Below, piece after piece: positions 17,501 to 26,116 of a stretch of 64,000 bases of DNA (positions within the stretch are counted from its first letter, which is position 1; the number at the start of each line of letters is the position of its first letter). The stretch comes from Nostoc sp. FACHB-110 (GTDB taxonomy: Bacteria > Cyanobacteriota > Cyanobacteriia > Cyanobacteriales > Nostocaceae), in NCBI RefSeq assembly GCF_014697425.1, contig NZ_JACJRU010000005.1:1-64000 (forward strand), written 5' to 3'. The notes beneath the pieces are model-generated. The model was not told the DNA's origin, searched no databases, and saw only the letters and a list, made by a program, of their open reading frames with translations. Position numbers and translations under genes: made by a program.

Positions 17501-17810
17501 GTTTCATTTGTACTTCGTCTTCTTCTTGATGACGCTGAATTGTGGGAGCCTCACCAAAAGACAGTTTCATTTGTAGCCTTGGTATTGGCTGTGCAGCTAA
17601 TTGACTAGTAAATAAAGATACATTAGGTAAGCCATTACCCAGTTGCTTTTCTCTGACTTCTTCTAGTTGTAAATCTGAGTTTTCTTGTGATTGGTTTGTA
17701 ACTTCCTCTACTTGAGTCTGAACAACAAAGGGGCGCGGTGCGAACTGATTGGACACTGCTGCATCAGAGTAATTAGCAGCTTTGGCTGTTCTTTGTTGTC
17801 TGCGTTGCAT
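14547..17810 (-). CDS. Large eCIS-core (DUF4157) HEXXH protein with a phospholipase C-like region
   Basis: A 1087-residue protein. Residues 133-223 are the DUF4157/eCIS-core domain: PLDAGVRAFMEPRFGHSF, VRVHTD, NGQHIYFNEG and the zincin motif HELTH (212-216). Short IQRHxEE motifs recur through the first 400 residues (for example 91, 107, 346, 391), and three cysteine clusters of CxCxxC type lie at 232-237, 275-280 and 299-304. A second GAPGDRYEQEADKIAAQVM block follows. After a coiled-coil part, residues 645-722 contain NACHFAPESW and HYLQDSFAAGH, reminiscent of zinc-dependent phospholipase C/S1 nuclease proteins. DUF4157 proteins are often cargo or toxins of extracellular contractile injection systems; no such system is in the window. 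The start codon has a 300-bp free upstream region. Confidence 0.7.
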   Translation of the reverse strand: MQRRQQRTAKAANYSDAAVSNQFAPRPFVVQTQVEEVTNQSQENSDLQLEEVREKQLGNGLPNVSLFTSQLAAQPIPRLQMKLSFGEAPTIQRHQEEDEVQMKPDVQRHQEEDAAIQRQTANNNGSFDAGNNLESRIRSHQSGGQPLDAGVRAFMEPRFGHSFAGVRVHTDGASVQMNQELHAQAFTNGQHIYFNEGKYSPGSDSGKELLAHELTHTIQQTGGNELQRQSECQCSSCVPVSPLIQRQISVMRLPITSNILNRKLTDVLQRHGMSCSCPNCSTPSVKIQRQTEAKHGAGCSCAMCAGEKDIQTKLTIGAPGDRYEQEADKIAAQVMRMPASGTNEPIQRHEEEELAQTKPLTNFDSLRVSDRLQRQVINQPIAVQQSAPNLIQRHSAYEHYLLGQVEPSQLANIPMVREIPQLEKQLKILTEQIKKENSEENWKEATALTNQLELAKSKKEDVKHTLMQEMDRLVKWKDDPNAVKVGEVVKEKGVAAQNADTEIVEKGKIKKGKDDKWQVPYVMIPCQDGELVATYSEINTLPDLFGNPEAIAKTPKANVFSLLQGVRQQSYIELDNIYKELFGDSRSQLHNTLTVDDDFTQAQGPRAQAVVNKAYEIRTESQVNTATSRVGDESEAYFAALERNACHFAPESWTSWEKYHLKARELANLAVNGKRFVEKAQDMGMPEAAKQLEAEVADYTNKALLQNAFGEHYLQDSFAAGHLINKTKIMQWFVAWLNKQDKGLGSFDSAQSDWAMVSSIASEDLQSNPQGLHDQIVRGEITSFEQLNTAMGIQQIKPEIIFMMWWRNAAALHDSMKHLTPDEAADNCSINSVNKKSDVAENLMKALVKSGFAKEKVDKNFTNKVSFGLAGKAKQVYSLDEAQVNVVKTQGSSPYKSDLAKQAQISGQKHDFQAEAEEFNAVAYNSFLSNAYVQSATKFFHDKYCKEGLKVYSKGGEYLHTIYGDNNMMKAGGQKGVKFSAETSQMSREAIFNIVNGEPDKAASVETIKNRFPGYAIDEGGKLPLDKWNEMLKARGESGLFKKAMDNGALTVYKKQKGISEGHAMDYNKVLEAMKKESAEAQHDEGF

Positions 17811-18212
17811 TGACCCAAACCTCCAGATATTTTGTGCCAGCTTAAAAGCCTCTGCGATTTTACGGCAGACGCTGGTCAGAAATTTGGCACTATCTTATCT
17901 GCTGGTTAGTAGCGATCGCCACTATTGATACTCTTATTTACAGTTAGTCGTTCAAGACTGACTAAAAGGAAGTGTCCAGTTTTGACAGATGTTAAAAAAC
18001 AGCGACACAGGAGCGATGTAGCCGCAACTTTCAGTCCGCCCATAATCAAAACTTTGTATTTAGGATACAACGAGTTTTAAAACACGCCCTAGGGGCCAGG
18101 GTGAGTGTACTTCATTTAATTGACTACTACCATTCATCCTTCAGACTTCACACTTCATACTTCCCTGTCGTGGTATCTTTCATTTCATACTTCAGACTTC
18201 ATACTTCAGTTG
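17811..18212. other. Spacer with ACTTCAKA-type heptamer repeats before shc
   Basis: No gene is seen in this 402-bp gap between divergent genes. Its last part (about 18138-18210) is built of CTTCAGA/CTTCATA/CTTCACA heptamers, the classic cyanobacterial short tandem repeats. An open frame passes through these repeats into shc, but it encodes only repeat-derived residues, so I do not include it in the gene. Confidence 0.6.
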
Positions 18213-20120
18213 ATGCAAACACAAGACAGGGTACAAGTTAATAAGGTTGCAGAAGCGATCGCAGCTAGTCAAGATTATCTGCTGTCGCTGCAAAATCCCG
18301 CAGGCTACTGGTGGGCGGAGTTAGAATCTAACGTCACCATCACAGCTGAAGTTGTCCTGCTGCATAAAATCTGGGGAACAGACAAAACCAGGTCATTACA
18401 TAAAGTTGAAACCTACTTGCGTTCTCAACAACGGCAGCATGGAGGCTGGGAACTGTTTTATGATGATGGCGGCGAACTCAGCACCTCTGTAGAAGCATAC
18501 ATGGCATTGAAGTTGTTGGATGTACCTGCCACTGACCCAGCAATGCTGAAGGCGCGAGATTTTATTCTCCAACGCGGCGGTATCAGCAAAACTCGCATCT
18601 TTACTAAGCTGCATCTGGCATTAATTGGCTGCTACAACTGGCGCGGTATCCCTTCCCTACCGCCTTGGCTGATGCTTTTACCCCCAGCTTTCCCCGTCAA
18701 CATTTATGAAATGTCTAGCTGGGCGCGTTCTAGCACTGTACCACTGTTGATTGTCTGTGATGGTAAACCTGTTTTTTCAATTGACCCAGCCATTACCTTA
18801 GATGAGCTATATGCTGAAGGTGTTAATCAAGTTCAGTATGAATTACCCCGTCAAGGTGACTGGACAGATTTATTCTTGACTTTAGACCAAGGCTTTAAGT
18901 TAGCCGAAAGCCTCAATTTAGTTCCCTTCCGCGAAGAAAGTCTCAAAGCCGCCGAAAAATGGATTTTAGAACGGCAAGAAGTTACAGGCGACTGGGGCGG
19001 CATTATCCCCGCTATGCTAAATTCAATGCTGGCTTTGAAGTGTCTGGGTTACAAAACATCTGACCCCATTGTTGAACGCGGTTTTCAAGCCCTTGATAAC
19101 TTTGCCATTGAAACAGAAAATAGCTATTGTGTGCAGCCGTGTATATCACCTGTATGGGATACAGCTTGGGTAATGCGCGCCTTTGTAGAGTCTGGTATTG
19201 CGCCTGACCATCCTGCGGTTGTCAAAGCTGGCGAATGGTTGCTGCAAAAGCAGATTCTCGATTATGGTGATTGGGCGGTGAAAAATCACCAGGGTAAACC
19301 CGGTGCTTGGGCTTTTGAATTTGACAATCGTTTTTATCCTGATGTGGATGATACGGCGGTAGTGGTTATGGCTTTACACGCTGCCAAGTTACCTAATGAA
19401 AGTTTAAAACAAGCTGCGATCGCTCGTGCTTTAAACTGGGTTGCATCTATGCAATGTCACCCCGGCGGTTGGGCTGCATTTGATTTAAATAACGATCAAG
19501 AATGGCTAAATGCCATACCCTACGGCGACTTAAAAGCCATGATTGACCCCAACACGGCTGATGTCACCGCCAGAGTATTAGAAATGTTAGGTGAGTCTAA
19601 CTTATCTATTGCACCACAAAACCTTGAACGCGCCCTCAACTATCTCATGGCGGAACAAGAACCCGAAGGTTGTTGGTTTGGTCGTTGGGGAGTGAATTAC
19701 ATCTATGGAACTAGTGGCGTTCTTTCCGCTTTGGCGTTAATTAATCCCCAAAAGTATCGCCTCAGCATTGAACGCGGGGCAGCTTGGTTAGTCGGTTGTC
19801 AAAATGCTGATGGCGGTTGGGGCGAAACTTGCCGCACTTACAACGACCCCAGCCTGAAAGGACAAGGACGCAGCACCGCATCTCAAACAGCTTGGGCTTT
19901 GATTGGCTTAATCGCAGCAGGCCAAGCCACTGGTAAATTTGCGATGGAGGCGATTGAACGCGGGATTAATTATCTCGTATCAACTCAAAAGCCTGATGGT
20001 ACTTGGTTTGAAGCTGACTTTACTGGTACTGGCTTCCCCTGTCATTTTTATCTCAAATATCATATGTACCAGCAATATTTTCCCTTAATTGCCTTGGGAC
20101 GTTATCAGAAAATTAAATAA
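18213..20120 (+). CDS. shc: Squalene-hopene cyclase
   Basis: This enzyme cyclises squalene to hopene for hopanoid membrane lipids. The catalytic DxDD motif is D377-V-D379-D380 (FYPDVDDTAVV). QW repeats are scattered as in the family: QQRQHGGWELF, GDWGG, GGWAAFDLNND, QEPEGCWFGRWGVNYIYGT, NADGGWGE and QKPDGTWFEADFTGTGFP. With 635 residues it has the usual size. I chose the ATG at 18213 because the conserved N-terminus (AIAASQDYLLSLQNPAGYWW) begins shortly after; upstream in-frame sequence is repeat DNA. It is monocistronic, ended by a clear terminator at 20145. Confidence 0.93.
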   Translation: MQTQDRVQVNKVAEAIAASQDYLLSLQNPAGYWWAELESNVTITAEVVLLHKIWGTDKTRSLHKVETYLRSQQRQHGGWELFYDDGGELSTSVEAYMALKLLDVPATDPAMLKARDFILQRGGISKTRIFTKLHLALIGCYNWRGIPSLPPWLMLLPPAFPVNIYEMSSWARSSTVPLLIVCDGKPVFSIDPAITLDELYAEGVNQVQYELPRQGDWTDLFLTLDQGFKLAESLNLVPFREESLKAAEKWILERQEVTGDWGGIIPAMLNSMLALKCLGYKTSDPIVERGFQALDNFAIETENSYCVQPCISPVWDTAWVMRAFVESGIAPDHPAVVKAGEWLLQKQILDYGDWAVKNHQGKPGAWAFEFDNRFYPDVDDTAVVVMALHAAKLPNESLKQAAIARALNWVASMQCHPGGWAAFDLNNDQEWLNAIPYGDLKAMIDPNTADVTARVLEMLGESNLSIAPQNLERALNYLMAEQEPEGCWFGRWGVNYIYGTSGVLSALALINPQKYRLSIERGAAWLVGCQNADGGWGETCRTYNDPSLKGQGRSTASQTAWALIGLIAAGQATGKFAMEAIERGINYLVSTQKPDGTWFEADFTGTGFPCHFYLKYHMYQQYFPLIALGRYQKIK

Positions 20121-20144
20121 AGCAATATTTTTTAAGAAGTTAGA

Positions 20145-20171
20145 CCACAGATGCAGTATCTGTGGTTTTTT
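20145..20171 (+). terminator. Rho-independent terminator after shc
   Basis: Perfect 8-bp stem CCACAGAT/ATCTGTGG with loop GCAGT, followed by TTTTTT, 25 bp after the shc stop. Confidence 0.8.
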
Positions 20172-20306
20172 ATTTAATCAATATGCTTACACTAATTCTC
20201 TATAAAATTGTGCTTGCTTATATCCCCAAATTCTTTAAGAAGTCGAGGATATTAGACTCTTGCATGAATCAGATTGTGCCTATTAAACAAGTTAATTTTC
20301 CATAAC

Positions 20307-20335
20307 TCTTTGCGTCTTTGCGCCTCTGCGCGAGG
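20307..20335. repeat. CTTTGCGTCTTTGCGCCTCTGCG repeat
   Basis: Another copy of the dispersed TTTGCG/CTCTGCG repeat in the shc-mtnP spacer (20121-20475), which otherwise holds the terminator above and the inverted repeat at 20424. Confidence 0.55.
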
Positions 20336-20423
20336 TTGAAAATTCTGGTTTTATAACATTCTTACAATAATTCTATTGTTGTTATGAATACATTATAAAT
20401 GTTATAGTTTAATTTCGTTTAAT

Positions 20424-20469
20424 TCAACGTAGTTTAACCCAACAATAATGTTGAATTTCACTACGTTGA
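20424..20469. other. Nested inverted repeat between shc and mtnP
   Basis: TCAACGTAG (20424-20432) and CTACGTTGA (20461-20469) form a perfect 9-bp stem. Inside it CAACA-ATAA-TGTTG forms a second stem. It lies 7 bp downstream of the mtnP stop. It may act as a terminator-like structure or be a dispersed palindrome. Confidence 0.55.
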
Positions 20470-20475
20470 TTAATT

Positions 20476-21348
20476 CTATAAATACTTTTGCAACAACAAT
20501 TTCAACTTCTCTTTCGTCTCTTTTGGTGCTTTATCTAACTGAGTTAAAATTGCATATTTCAACGCTGAGTGGGCATCGCTAGATGGTGGATTTTCACTCA
20601 ACCGGCGGACAGTTTCTTGAATTACTTTTTGGGCGTTAACGGCATTACGTTGCAAATTACCAATCACCATTTCCACGGTGACACTATCATGATCTGGATG
20701 CCAACAATCATAATCTGTCACCAATGCCAAGGTTGCGTAGGCAATTTCAGCTTCTCTGGCTAACTTAGCTTCGGGTAAATTTGTCATCCCAATGATTGTT
20801 GCACCCCAGCTACGATAGAGGTTTGATTCGGCTTTGGTGGAAAATGCTGGCCCTTCCATGCAGATATATGTGCCACCGCGATGTAGGGTGACATCTGGTA
20901 AATTTAAAGATGCGATCGCATCTGCTAATACCCCAGCTAAATTTTGACAAATCGGCTCACCAAAGGCAATATGAGCGACAATTCCCTCACCAAAAAAGGT
21001 CGAAACGCGATTTTTTGTGCGATCGATAAACTGATCTGGTACTACCATATCTAAGGGTTTCGCTTCGGCTTTCAAAGAACCAACCGCACTCGCCGAAATT
21101 AAATACTCTACACCTAGTTGCTTCATTGCATAGATATTGGCGCGAAATGGCAACTCCGAAGGCAACAAAGTATGATTACGACCATGACGTGCTAAAAAAG
21201 CTACTTTTGTCTCTCCTAGTGTGCCTAAAATCACAGCATCCGAAGGCGAACCAAAGGGAGTTTGAATTTGTAATTCTTCTACATCCTTGAGGGCTGCCAT
21301 TTTGTATAGGCCGCTACCACCAATAATGCCAATTCTAGCTTGAACCAT
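20476..21348 (-). CDS. mtnP: S-methyl-5'-thioadenosine phosphorylase
   Basis: This enzyme cleaves methylthioadenosine, a by-product of polyamine synthesis, into adenine and methylthioribose-1-phosphate for methionine salvage. At 290 residues it has the family length. Signatures are [11 protein letters not shown] (phosphate site), [59 protein letters not shown] block ([16 protein letters not shown]) and [18 protein letters not shown], with the purine-site aspartates in LVTDYDCW. The adenine product connects loosely with the purine genes upstream, but this gene is separate and on the other strand. Confidence 0.9.
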   Translation of the reverse strand: MVQARIGIIGGSGLYKMAALKDVEELQIQTPFGSPSDAVILGTLGETKVAFLARHGRNHTLLPSELPFRANIYAMKQLGVEYLISASAVGSLKAEAKPLDMVVPDQFIDRTKNRVSTFFGEGIVAHIAFGEPICQNLAGVLADAIASLNLPDVTLHRGGTYICMEGPAFSTKAESNLYRSWGATIIGMTNLPEAKLAREAEIAYATLALVTDYDCWHPDHDSVTVEMVIGNLQRNAVNAQKVIQETVRRLSENPPSSDAHSALKYAILTQLDKAPKETKEKLKLLLQKYL

Positions 21349-21532
21349 AAATTTGAAGCTGTTACTTGCTGATCTGCCTTGTATTTTACAGAAAAGCTGA
21401 GTCTTCGACGAGTTAGAATTAACAATTTATCCATATTTTGGGTGTTCCGTATGCCTACGAATGACGGATGTAATCATAAACTGTTATTGTCATAGTACTG
21501 GGTTACAAATAGCACACCAATCGGTAAAGTAT

Positions 21533-21736
21533 ATGCTAGCTACCAGTTCTTCAAAGCAAATGTCACTAGAAAACCTCTTAGAACATATATTTACCATTCG
21601 CAGAATTACGCGCCAAGATCAGCAATTACTAATGTCAGCATTGCTGTCAAAAGATGGTTTGAGTGAACAAGAACATCAGCAAATCAACAGAGTTTTTGAT
21701 GCTTTGAAAAAAGGTCTTTTAAAGGTTGTAGATTAA
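21533..21736 (+). CDS. Small HetP-like protein
   Basis: A short protein whose C-terminal two thirds read FTIRRITRQDQQLLMSALL, then SKDGLSEQEHQQINRVFDAL and KKGLLKVVD. This matches my memory of the conserved domain of HetP and its small homologues in heterocyst-forming cyanobacteria, proteins that influence commitment to heterocyst differentiation. The start is uncertain: ATG at 21533 or 21560 fits the conserved part, while an upstream ATG at 21461 would add an unrelated leader. It lies alone between divergent mtnP and convergent U32 peptidase. The family link is by recall and should be tested by search. Confidence 0.5.
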   Translation: MLATSSSKQMSLENLLEHIFTIRRITRQDQQLLMSALLSKDGLSEQEHQQINRVFDALKKGLLKVVD

Positions 21737-21760
21737 CTAGGCAATAAAAACCTACACCTA

Positions 21761-24268
21761 TCAACTTCTACTGCTACCGACTGTAGACAAACCCAAAGGG
21801 CCACGAGTCACACCCAATTGATTTTGCAGCTTCAATTCCCGCCAGAGTTGGGAACCTGTGATTTTGCCTTGGAGTAATTGCTGATAGCGTTGTATTGTTT
21901 TTGTCACTTCGGCTGGTGTTTCATTGACAAATTCAATGCGGAAGTGACGTAAACCTAATTGTATGAGATGCTGTACGTACTCTGCGCCTGTTTGGGCAGT
22001 GCCATTAAATACTGTATTGCGACAACCTGCATCGGCTTGGAGGACGTGTTCGCTACCTACTCGGTCTCTCAACTTGACTTGGTGCTTTTCACAGGGTCTT
22101 CCACAGTTGGTGTAATCAGTTCCTTCAGATAAAAAGGCACAAAAAACACAGTGTTCCATGTGGAACATCGGCATATGTTGATGGACTGTAACTTCAAACC
22201 ATTGAGGCGGACAACTAGTTAGTAAATCTTCTAATTGATGAATATTTAAGTCATAAGATGCTGTTAGTCTTTGCAAACCAAATTGCTGTTTAAAGTAATC
22301 AGCTGTTAAGGCATTAGCAACGTTGAGAGAAAAATCGCCGATACGTTTGTCTTCTGCAAAAAATTGTAACTGATCGTAATTTCGCACTAAGTAGCCATCA
22401 GCACCGGAGGCGCGGACTTGTTGTAAAATCCAGTTTTCTCCAGGTTTGGTAATGCGGGGAGGTGCAACCCAAATAGTCGGGCGTGGGGAGTGTTGATGTA
22501 CTAGTTGTACGGCTTGGCGATAGGCGCGGGGGTCTTCAAATTCACAGTATAAAGTTTCCACACCCGCTTGCAGGGCAGCTGGGAGTTGTTTGAGGTTGCG
22601 GACTAACACAATGAGTGAGGGAGATATAGGTTCTACCTCAGGTAAAGCAGGGAGTAATTGTTGAAAGGAAGCCTCATGACGCAGTTGCCAACGTTTGGGT
22701 TGACTGCGTAACTCTTCTAATTGGGTTACGATGTCTCGACGCATTCGGTTTAACTCACTCACTGGAACCATGACTGCACCACGGAGATGATTAGTTAAAT
22801 TTCCCAAACAAAAAGGAGTGTTACCAAGACGACCAAATTGTTCTTGTAAGCGGACTGTATCTAAAGGTTTAGTGTGTGCCTCAACTAAGGGAATTGTTGA
22901 TTCTACTTGGACGATATTACCAATTTCATCACGAGCGATCGCCATCAAGGCTTGACCAACTTCGCCATAAATCTCTAAATTAATCGGACGCTGAAATTGC
23001 GGGTTGTCTCCAGCAAAAGTTTGACGCAGTTGTTTATCAAGTTCTGGGTCACTTGTTTTCCAAACTTTATCACCTAGATGAATGCGCCGGAAATTCAGGT
23101 TGCCTTTACCAAAGGTCAGCAGCGCTTCTTGACCTTTTTGTGTCACCGCATAAACTCGGCCACCTTCTTCCTTAGCCTCTGGATGACCGCAGTCAAATAC
23201 AATACCATCACCTGGTTTAATCGGGGCTACTAAACTTATCGTTACTTGTTCGTTGCGAATGCGAGTGACTTCGCCTAGATAAACCCCCCGCTTTTTGCCA
23301 AAACGCGCATGAACTAATTCTTGATTATTAATTCCGCCGAACCAACCACTGTAAAGCCCGCGAGAAAATGCCATTTCTAAGTTGTATTGTGCTTGAGATG
23401 AGATTCCTGTATCCGTTTCGCCCATGACTTTATCTAAAGCTTGACGATAAACACGGGTAACATTGGCAACATATTCAGGTGCTTTTAAACGTCCTTCAAT
23501 TTTGAGACTAGTGACACCAGACTTCACCAATTCTGGCAATACTTCTAACCCTGCCAAATCTTGAGGACTAAGTAAATATTTGCGATCGCCTAAATCTACA
23601 ATTTCATCATCAGCAATTAAATCATAGGGCATCCGGCAAGCTTGGGCGCATTCACCTCGGTTCGCTGACCTTCCACCCAAGGCTTCACTAGTCAAACATT
23701 GACCAGAATAAGCCACACACAAAGCACCATGAACAAAAACCTCTAACGGTAACGTAGCATTTTGAGAGATTTGCTGTTGAATTTTATTAATTTCCTGAAC
23801 AGAACATTCCCGCGCCAACACCACCAACTGACAGCCGAGGGATTTGGCAAATTCCACCCCAGCCGCACTAGTAATTGTCATCTGAGTGGAAGCATGAATG
23901 GGAAAATCAGGTGAGAGGTGACGAATTAAACGGCAAAGCCCCACATCTTGCACAATAACTGCATCTACACCCGCCGCCATAATTGTGCGGAGATATTGTT
24001 GGGCTTGGGCTAATTCTTGCGGAAATATCAATGTATTGACTGTGACATAACCCTTCACACCCCGCAGATGCAGAAACTTCATCAATTGGGGTAAATCTGC
24101 TTCGGTAAAATTTTGCGCCCGCATTCTGGCGTTAAACTTATCCAAACCAAAGTAAATCGCATCAGCCCCATTTTCGACAGCAGCTTTAGCACATTCCCAA
24201 TTCCCTGCTGGTGCAAGTAGTTCAGGACGTTGAAGAGGGGGGAAGTTGGAGGAGCGATCGCTTTTCAT
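21761..24268 (-). CDS. U32-family peptidase/RlhA-like protein
   Basis: An 835-residue U32 protein. The N-terminal TIM-barrel-like part starts RPELLAPAGNWECAKAAVENG and has the family signature FVHGALCVAYSGQCLTSE followed by the iron-sulfur-type cysteines in GGRSANRGECAQACRMPYDL. A DUF3656-like middle section and a second barrel-like half with HMPMFHMEHCVFCAFLS, NCGRPCEKH and further cysteines follow. Bacterial relatives are annotated as collagenase-like peptidases, but some (RlhA, TrhP) are known to hydroxylate rRNA or tRNA. The two-half layout is closest to RlhA-type proteins. Its role is most likely RNA hydroxylation rather than proteolysis, though this is by analogy. Confidence 0.8.
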   Translation of the reverse strand: MKSDRSSNFPPLQRPELLAPAGNWECAKAAVENGADAIYFGLDKFNARMRAQNFTEADLPQLMKFLHLRGVKGYVTVNTLIFPQELAQAQQYLRTIMAAGVDAVIVQDVGLCRLIRHLSPDFPIHASTQMTITSAAGVEFAKSLGCQLVVLARECSVQEINKIQQQISQNATLPLEVFVHGALCVAYSGQCLTSEALGGRSANRGECAQACRMPYDLIADDEIVDLGDRKYLLSPQDLAGLEVLPELVKSGVTSLKIEGRLKAPEYVANVTRVYRQALDKVMGETDTGISSQAQYNLEMAFSRGLYSGWFGGINNQELVHARFGKKRGVYLGEVTRIRNEQVTISLVAPIKPGDGIVFDCGHPEAKEEGGRVYAVTQKGQEALLTFGKGNLNFRRIHLGDKVWKTSDPELDKQLRQTFAGDNPQFQRPINLEIYGEVGQALMAIARDEIGNIVQVESTIPLVEAHTKPLDTVRLQEQFGRLGNTPFCLGNLTNHLRGAVMVPVSELNRMRRDIVTQLEELRSQPKRWQLRHEASFQQLLPALPEVEPISPSLIVLVRNLKQLPAALQAGVETLYCEFEDPRAYRQAVQLVHQHSPRPTIWVAPPRITKPGENWILQQVRASGADGYLVRNYDQLQFFAEDKRIGDFSLNVANALTADYFKQQFGLQRLTASYDLNIHQLEDLLTSCPPQWFEVTVHQHMPMFHMEHCVFCAFLSEGTDYTNCGRPCEKHQVKLRDRVGSEHVLQADAGCRNTVFNGTAQTGAEYVQHLIQLGLRHFRIEFVNETPAEVTKTIQRYQQLLQGKITGSQLWRELKLQNQLGVTRGPLGLSTVGSSRS

Positions 24269-24407
24269 TAGACTTGGATCAGGTTAAATATCACCATAGT
24301 GATTTTATCGAAGATAATAGGCGATCGTGGGATACCTCTCTCTATGCAGGTGAAATCATATTTCTCATAAACCATACGTCAGACCAATAGCTATCAAGCT
24401 AGCACCA

Positions 24408-25103
24408 TCAGAATAACTGCATCAAAAAAAATGCCAAAGCGGCACTACCCAAAGGTACAGTCAAATTATCAATCCCTAAAAAAGAAACAGCCTCTAAAGC
24501 TGTCGCCACTATCGCCACAACTAAAGAAACTACCCAAATTTGCCAAATATTTCCTTGCACACCCAGCAAAATGAAAAAACAGACAACATAGCCAGCTAAA
24601 GCCATCGTCAAAGAACCTTCCCAGCTTTTATTTGCCCCAAAGACTTGATACTTATGTTTGCCAAAGCGTTGTCCGACTAAAGCAGCCAGTCCATCTCCCC
24701 AAGTCATCACCATAATTCCAATAGCGGCATATTGGGGTTGTTGTATATACCAGAACCAAGCAACTAAAATCCCAAAACTCACAGCATAAAAAAATGTCCC
24801 CAAACTTTGGCGACCAACACTGTTAATTCCCGGTAGAATTGGCAAACGATAAGACAATAGAGTAATCGCACTCGCTAAAATTGAGGCTGTAATGCCTACA
24901 CTCATCGGAATGTCTAACCACCAAGCCAGCAGAATTACATTACCAGTGCCGATATGAACTATCTTCCTGACGATTTCTGCATCATCAGTTGCCAAGCTTG
25001 CTACCCACGATACAAGCAGAATCAGTAAAACCCACACTGCAACGATAGTGATTTGCAGCCACAAAGATGGAGTTGATGTTAAATCAAAAATCAAAGTCAA
25101 CAA
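24408..25103 (-). CDS. Phytol/dolichol kinase-like CTP-dependent kinase
   Basis: A polytopic membrane protein of 231 residues with about six to seven hydrophobic segments. The conserved cytosolic motifs of the polyprenol kinase family are EIVRKIVHIGTGN near residue 45 and MVMTWGDGLAALVGQRFGKHKY followed by NKSWEGSLTMALAGY in the C-terminal half. In cyanobacteria and plastids (VTE5-like) such enzymes phosphorylate phytol released from chlorophyll so it can enter tocopherol or chlorophyll synthesis. The substrate is inferred from family and organism. It lies 139 bp downstream-side of the U32 gene with its own start. Confidence 0.78.
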   Translation of the reverse strand: MLTLIFDLTSTPSLWLQITIVAVWVLLILLVSWVASLATDDAEIVRKIVHIGTGNVILLAWWLDIPMSVGITASILASAITLLSYRLPILPGINSVGRQSLGTFFYAVSFGILVAWFWYIQQPQYAAIGIMVMTWGDGLAALVGQRFGKHKYQVFGANKSWEGSLTMALAGYVVCFFILLGVQGNIWQIWVVSLVVAIVATALEAVSFLGIDNLTVPLGSAALAFFLMQLF

Positions 25104-25146
25104 AGATGCTAAACGCTAGAGAACTTTTACCTTTGTTTCCAATTTA

Positions 25147-25578
25147 TCAGAAAAATGGGTTTAAACCCCCGTCGTAGAACGACGGCTTTGCTTGATTCTG
25201 TATGTATTTCTTGAGAACTTCAAGTGGCGCACCCCCAAGCGAAGACACGAAATAGCTAGGACTCCAAAGGGCTGGTTTTCCGTAAGGTTTAGGGTATCCA
25301 GCTTGACCATACCTACGACTGGATACACCTTTTAAAGCATTAACTATTTGAGATATTGAAAGTTTGGGTGGAAACTCAATTACTGTGTGGATATGATCTG
25401 ATTCTCCATTAAACTCAAGTATCTGAAAATCCATTTTTTTTGCTACTTCTACAAATGATTTGTGGATTAGTTCAAGGCTTTCATGAGTAAAAATCTTTCT
25501 TCTATATTTAGTAACACAGACCAAATGTATTTTTAGGTCTGAAATGCTATGTCTTTCATGCCTTAAACCACTTGTCAT
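25147..25578 (-). CDS. tnpA: IS200/IS605 transposase TnpA (HUH Y1 transposase)
   Basis: A 143-residue transposase with the HUH metal motif in GESDHIHTVIEF and the nucleophilic tyrosine in EVLKKYIQNQ. LVCVTKYRRKIF near the start is also typical. It cuts and joins single-stranded DNA at the hairpin ends of the element. The frame is full length and shows no obvious damage, so it may still be active. It overlaps the left-end hairpin at its 3' end and is divergent from the tnpB remnant. Confidence 0.9.
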   Translation of the reverse strand: MTSGLRHERHSISDLKIHLVCVTKYRRKIFTHESLELIHKSFVEVAKKMDFQILEFNGESDHIHTVIEFPPKLSISQIVNALKGVSSRRYGQAGYPKPYGKPALWSPSYFVSSLGGAPLEVLKKYIQNQAKPSFYDGGLNPFF

Positions 25579-25628
25579 CTTTGACTGACCAATGTAGAAT
25601 ATTTGAACAGACCAATATTAACACAAGC

Positions 25629-26075
25629 ATGAAAGCTAGGTATCAGTACAGATTCTATCCAACAGACCAACAACAACAGAGTTTAGCTCAGTTGTTTGGA
25701 TGTGTTCGAGTTGTCTGGAATGACGCTTTAGCTATCTGTAAGCAATCCGAAAAAATACCAGGGTACAACAAACTCTCGGCAATACTTACCCAATCTAAAA
25801 AGACTGATGAAAGAAAATGGCTATCTGATGTTTCTTCAGTGCCACTACAGCAGTCTCTTAGGCACTTAGATGTAGCTTACAAAAACTTTTTCAACTCCAT
25901 TAAGGGCAAGAGAAAGGGTAAAAAAGTTGGTATTCCTAAATTTAAGAAGAAAACCAACTCGCAGTCAGCAGAGTTCACCGCATCTGGTTTTTCTATAATA
26001 GAAATGGTCGGCATGGGGCATCAGCACGACCTTAAACGGACGGGGAGCGACCATAAGACTACGAAGAGTAGCTAG
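25629..26075 (+). pseudogene. tnpB: TnpB with an internal deletion (mini-TnpB)
   Basis: The first 120 or so residues are the normal N-terminus of TnpB (MKARYQYRFYPTDQQQQSLA, CVRVVWNDAL, VPLQQSLRHLDVAYKNFF, KVGIPKFKKK). After TASGFS the sequence jumps to MGHQHDLKRTGSDHKTTKSS, which looks like the extreme C-terminus of cyanobacterial TnpB. The whole RuvC nuclease core and zinc finger, about 250 residues, are missing while the frame appears kept. Start: ATG at 25629; a longer upstream frame overlaps the divergent tnpA start and has no similarity. It cannot be a nuclease; whether a protein is made is unknown. Confidence 0.8.
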
Positions 26076-26116
26076 TTGCTGTGAACCGTCAAGAATCACC
26101 GACGTTCTACGTCGGT
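25990..26116 (+). ncRNA. Possible omega RNA (reRNA) at the right end
   Basis: In active IS605 elements the tnpB 3' end and right end encode the guide scaffold of TnpB. Here the stretch after the deletion is retained, including GACCTTAAACGGACGG and the terminal hairpin ending at 26116. The guide would be read from the DNA just beyond the element. No nuclease partner remains in this copy. Confidence 0.35.

Noticed and set aside
18120..18212. N-terminal extension of squalene-hopene cyclase
   Set aside because: The extra 31 codons are translated heptamer repeats, and the conserved enzyme starts after the ATG at 18213.
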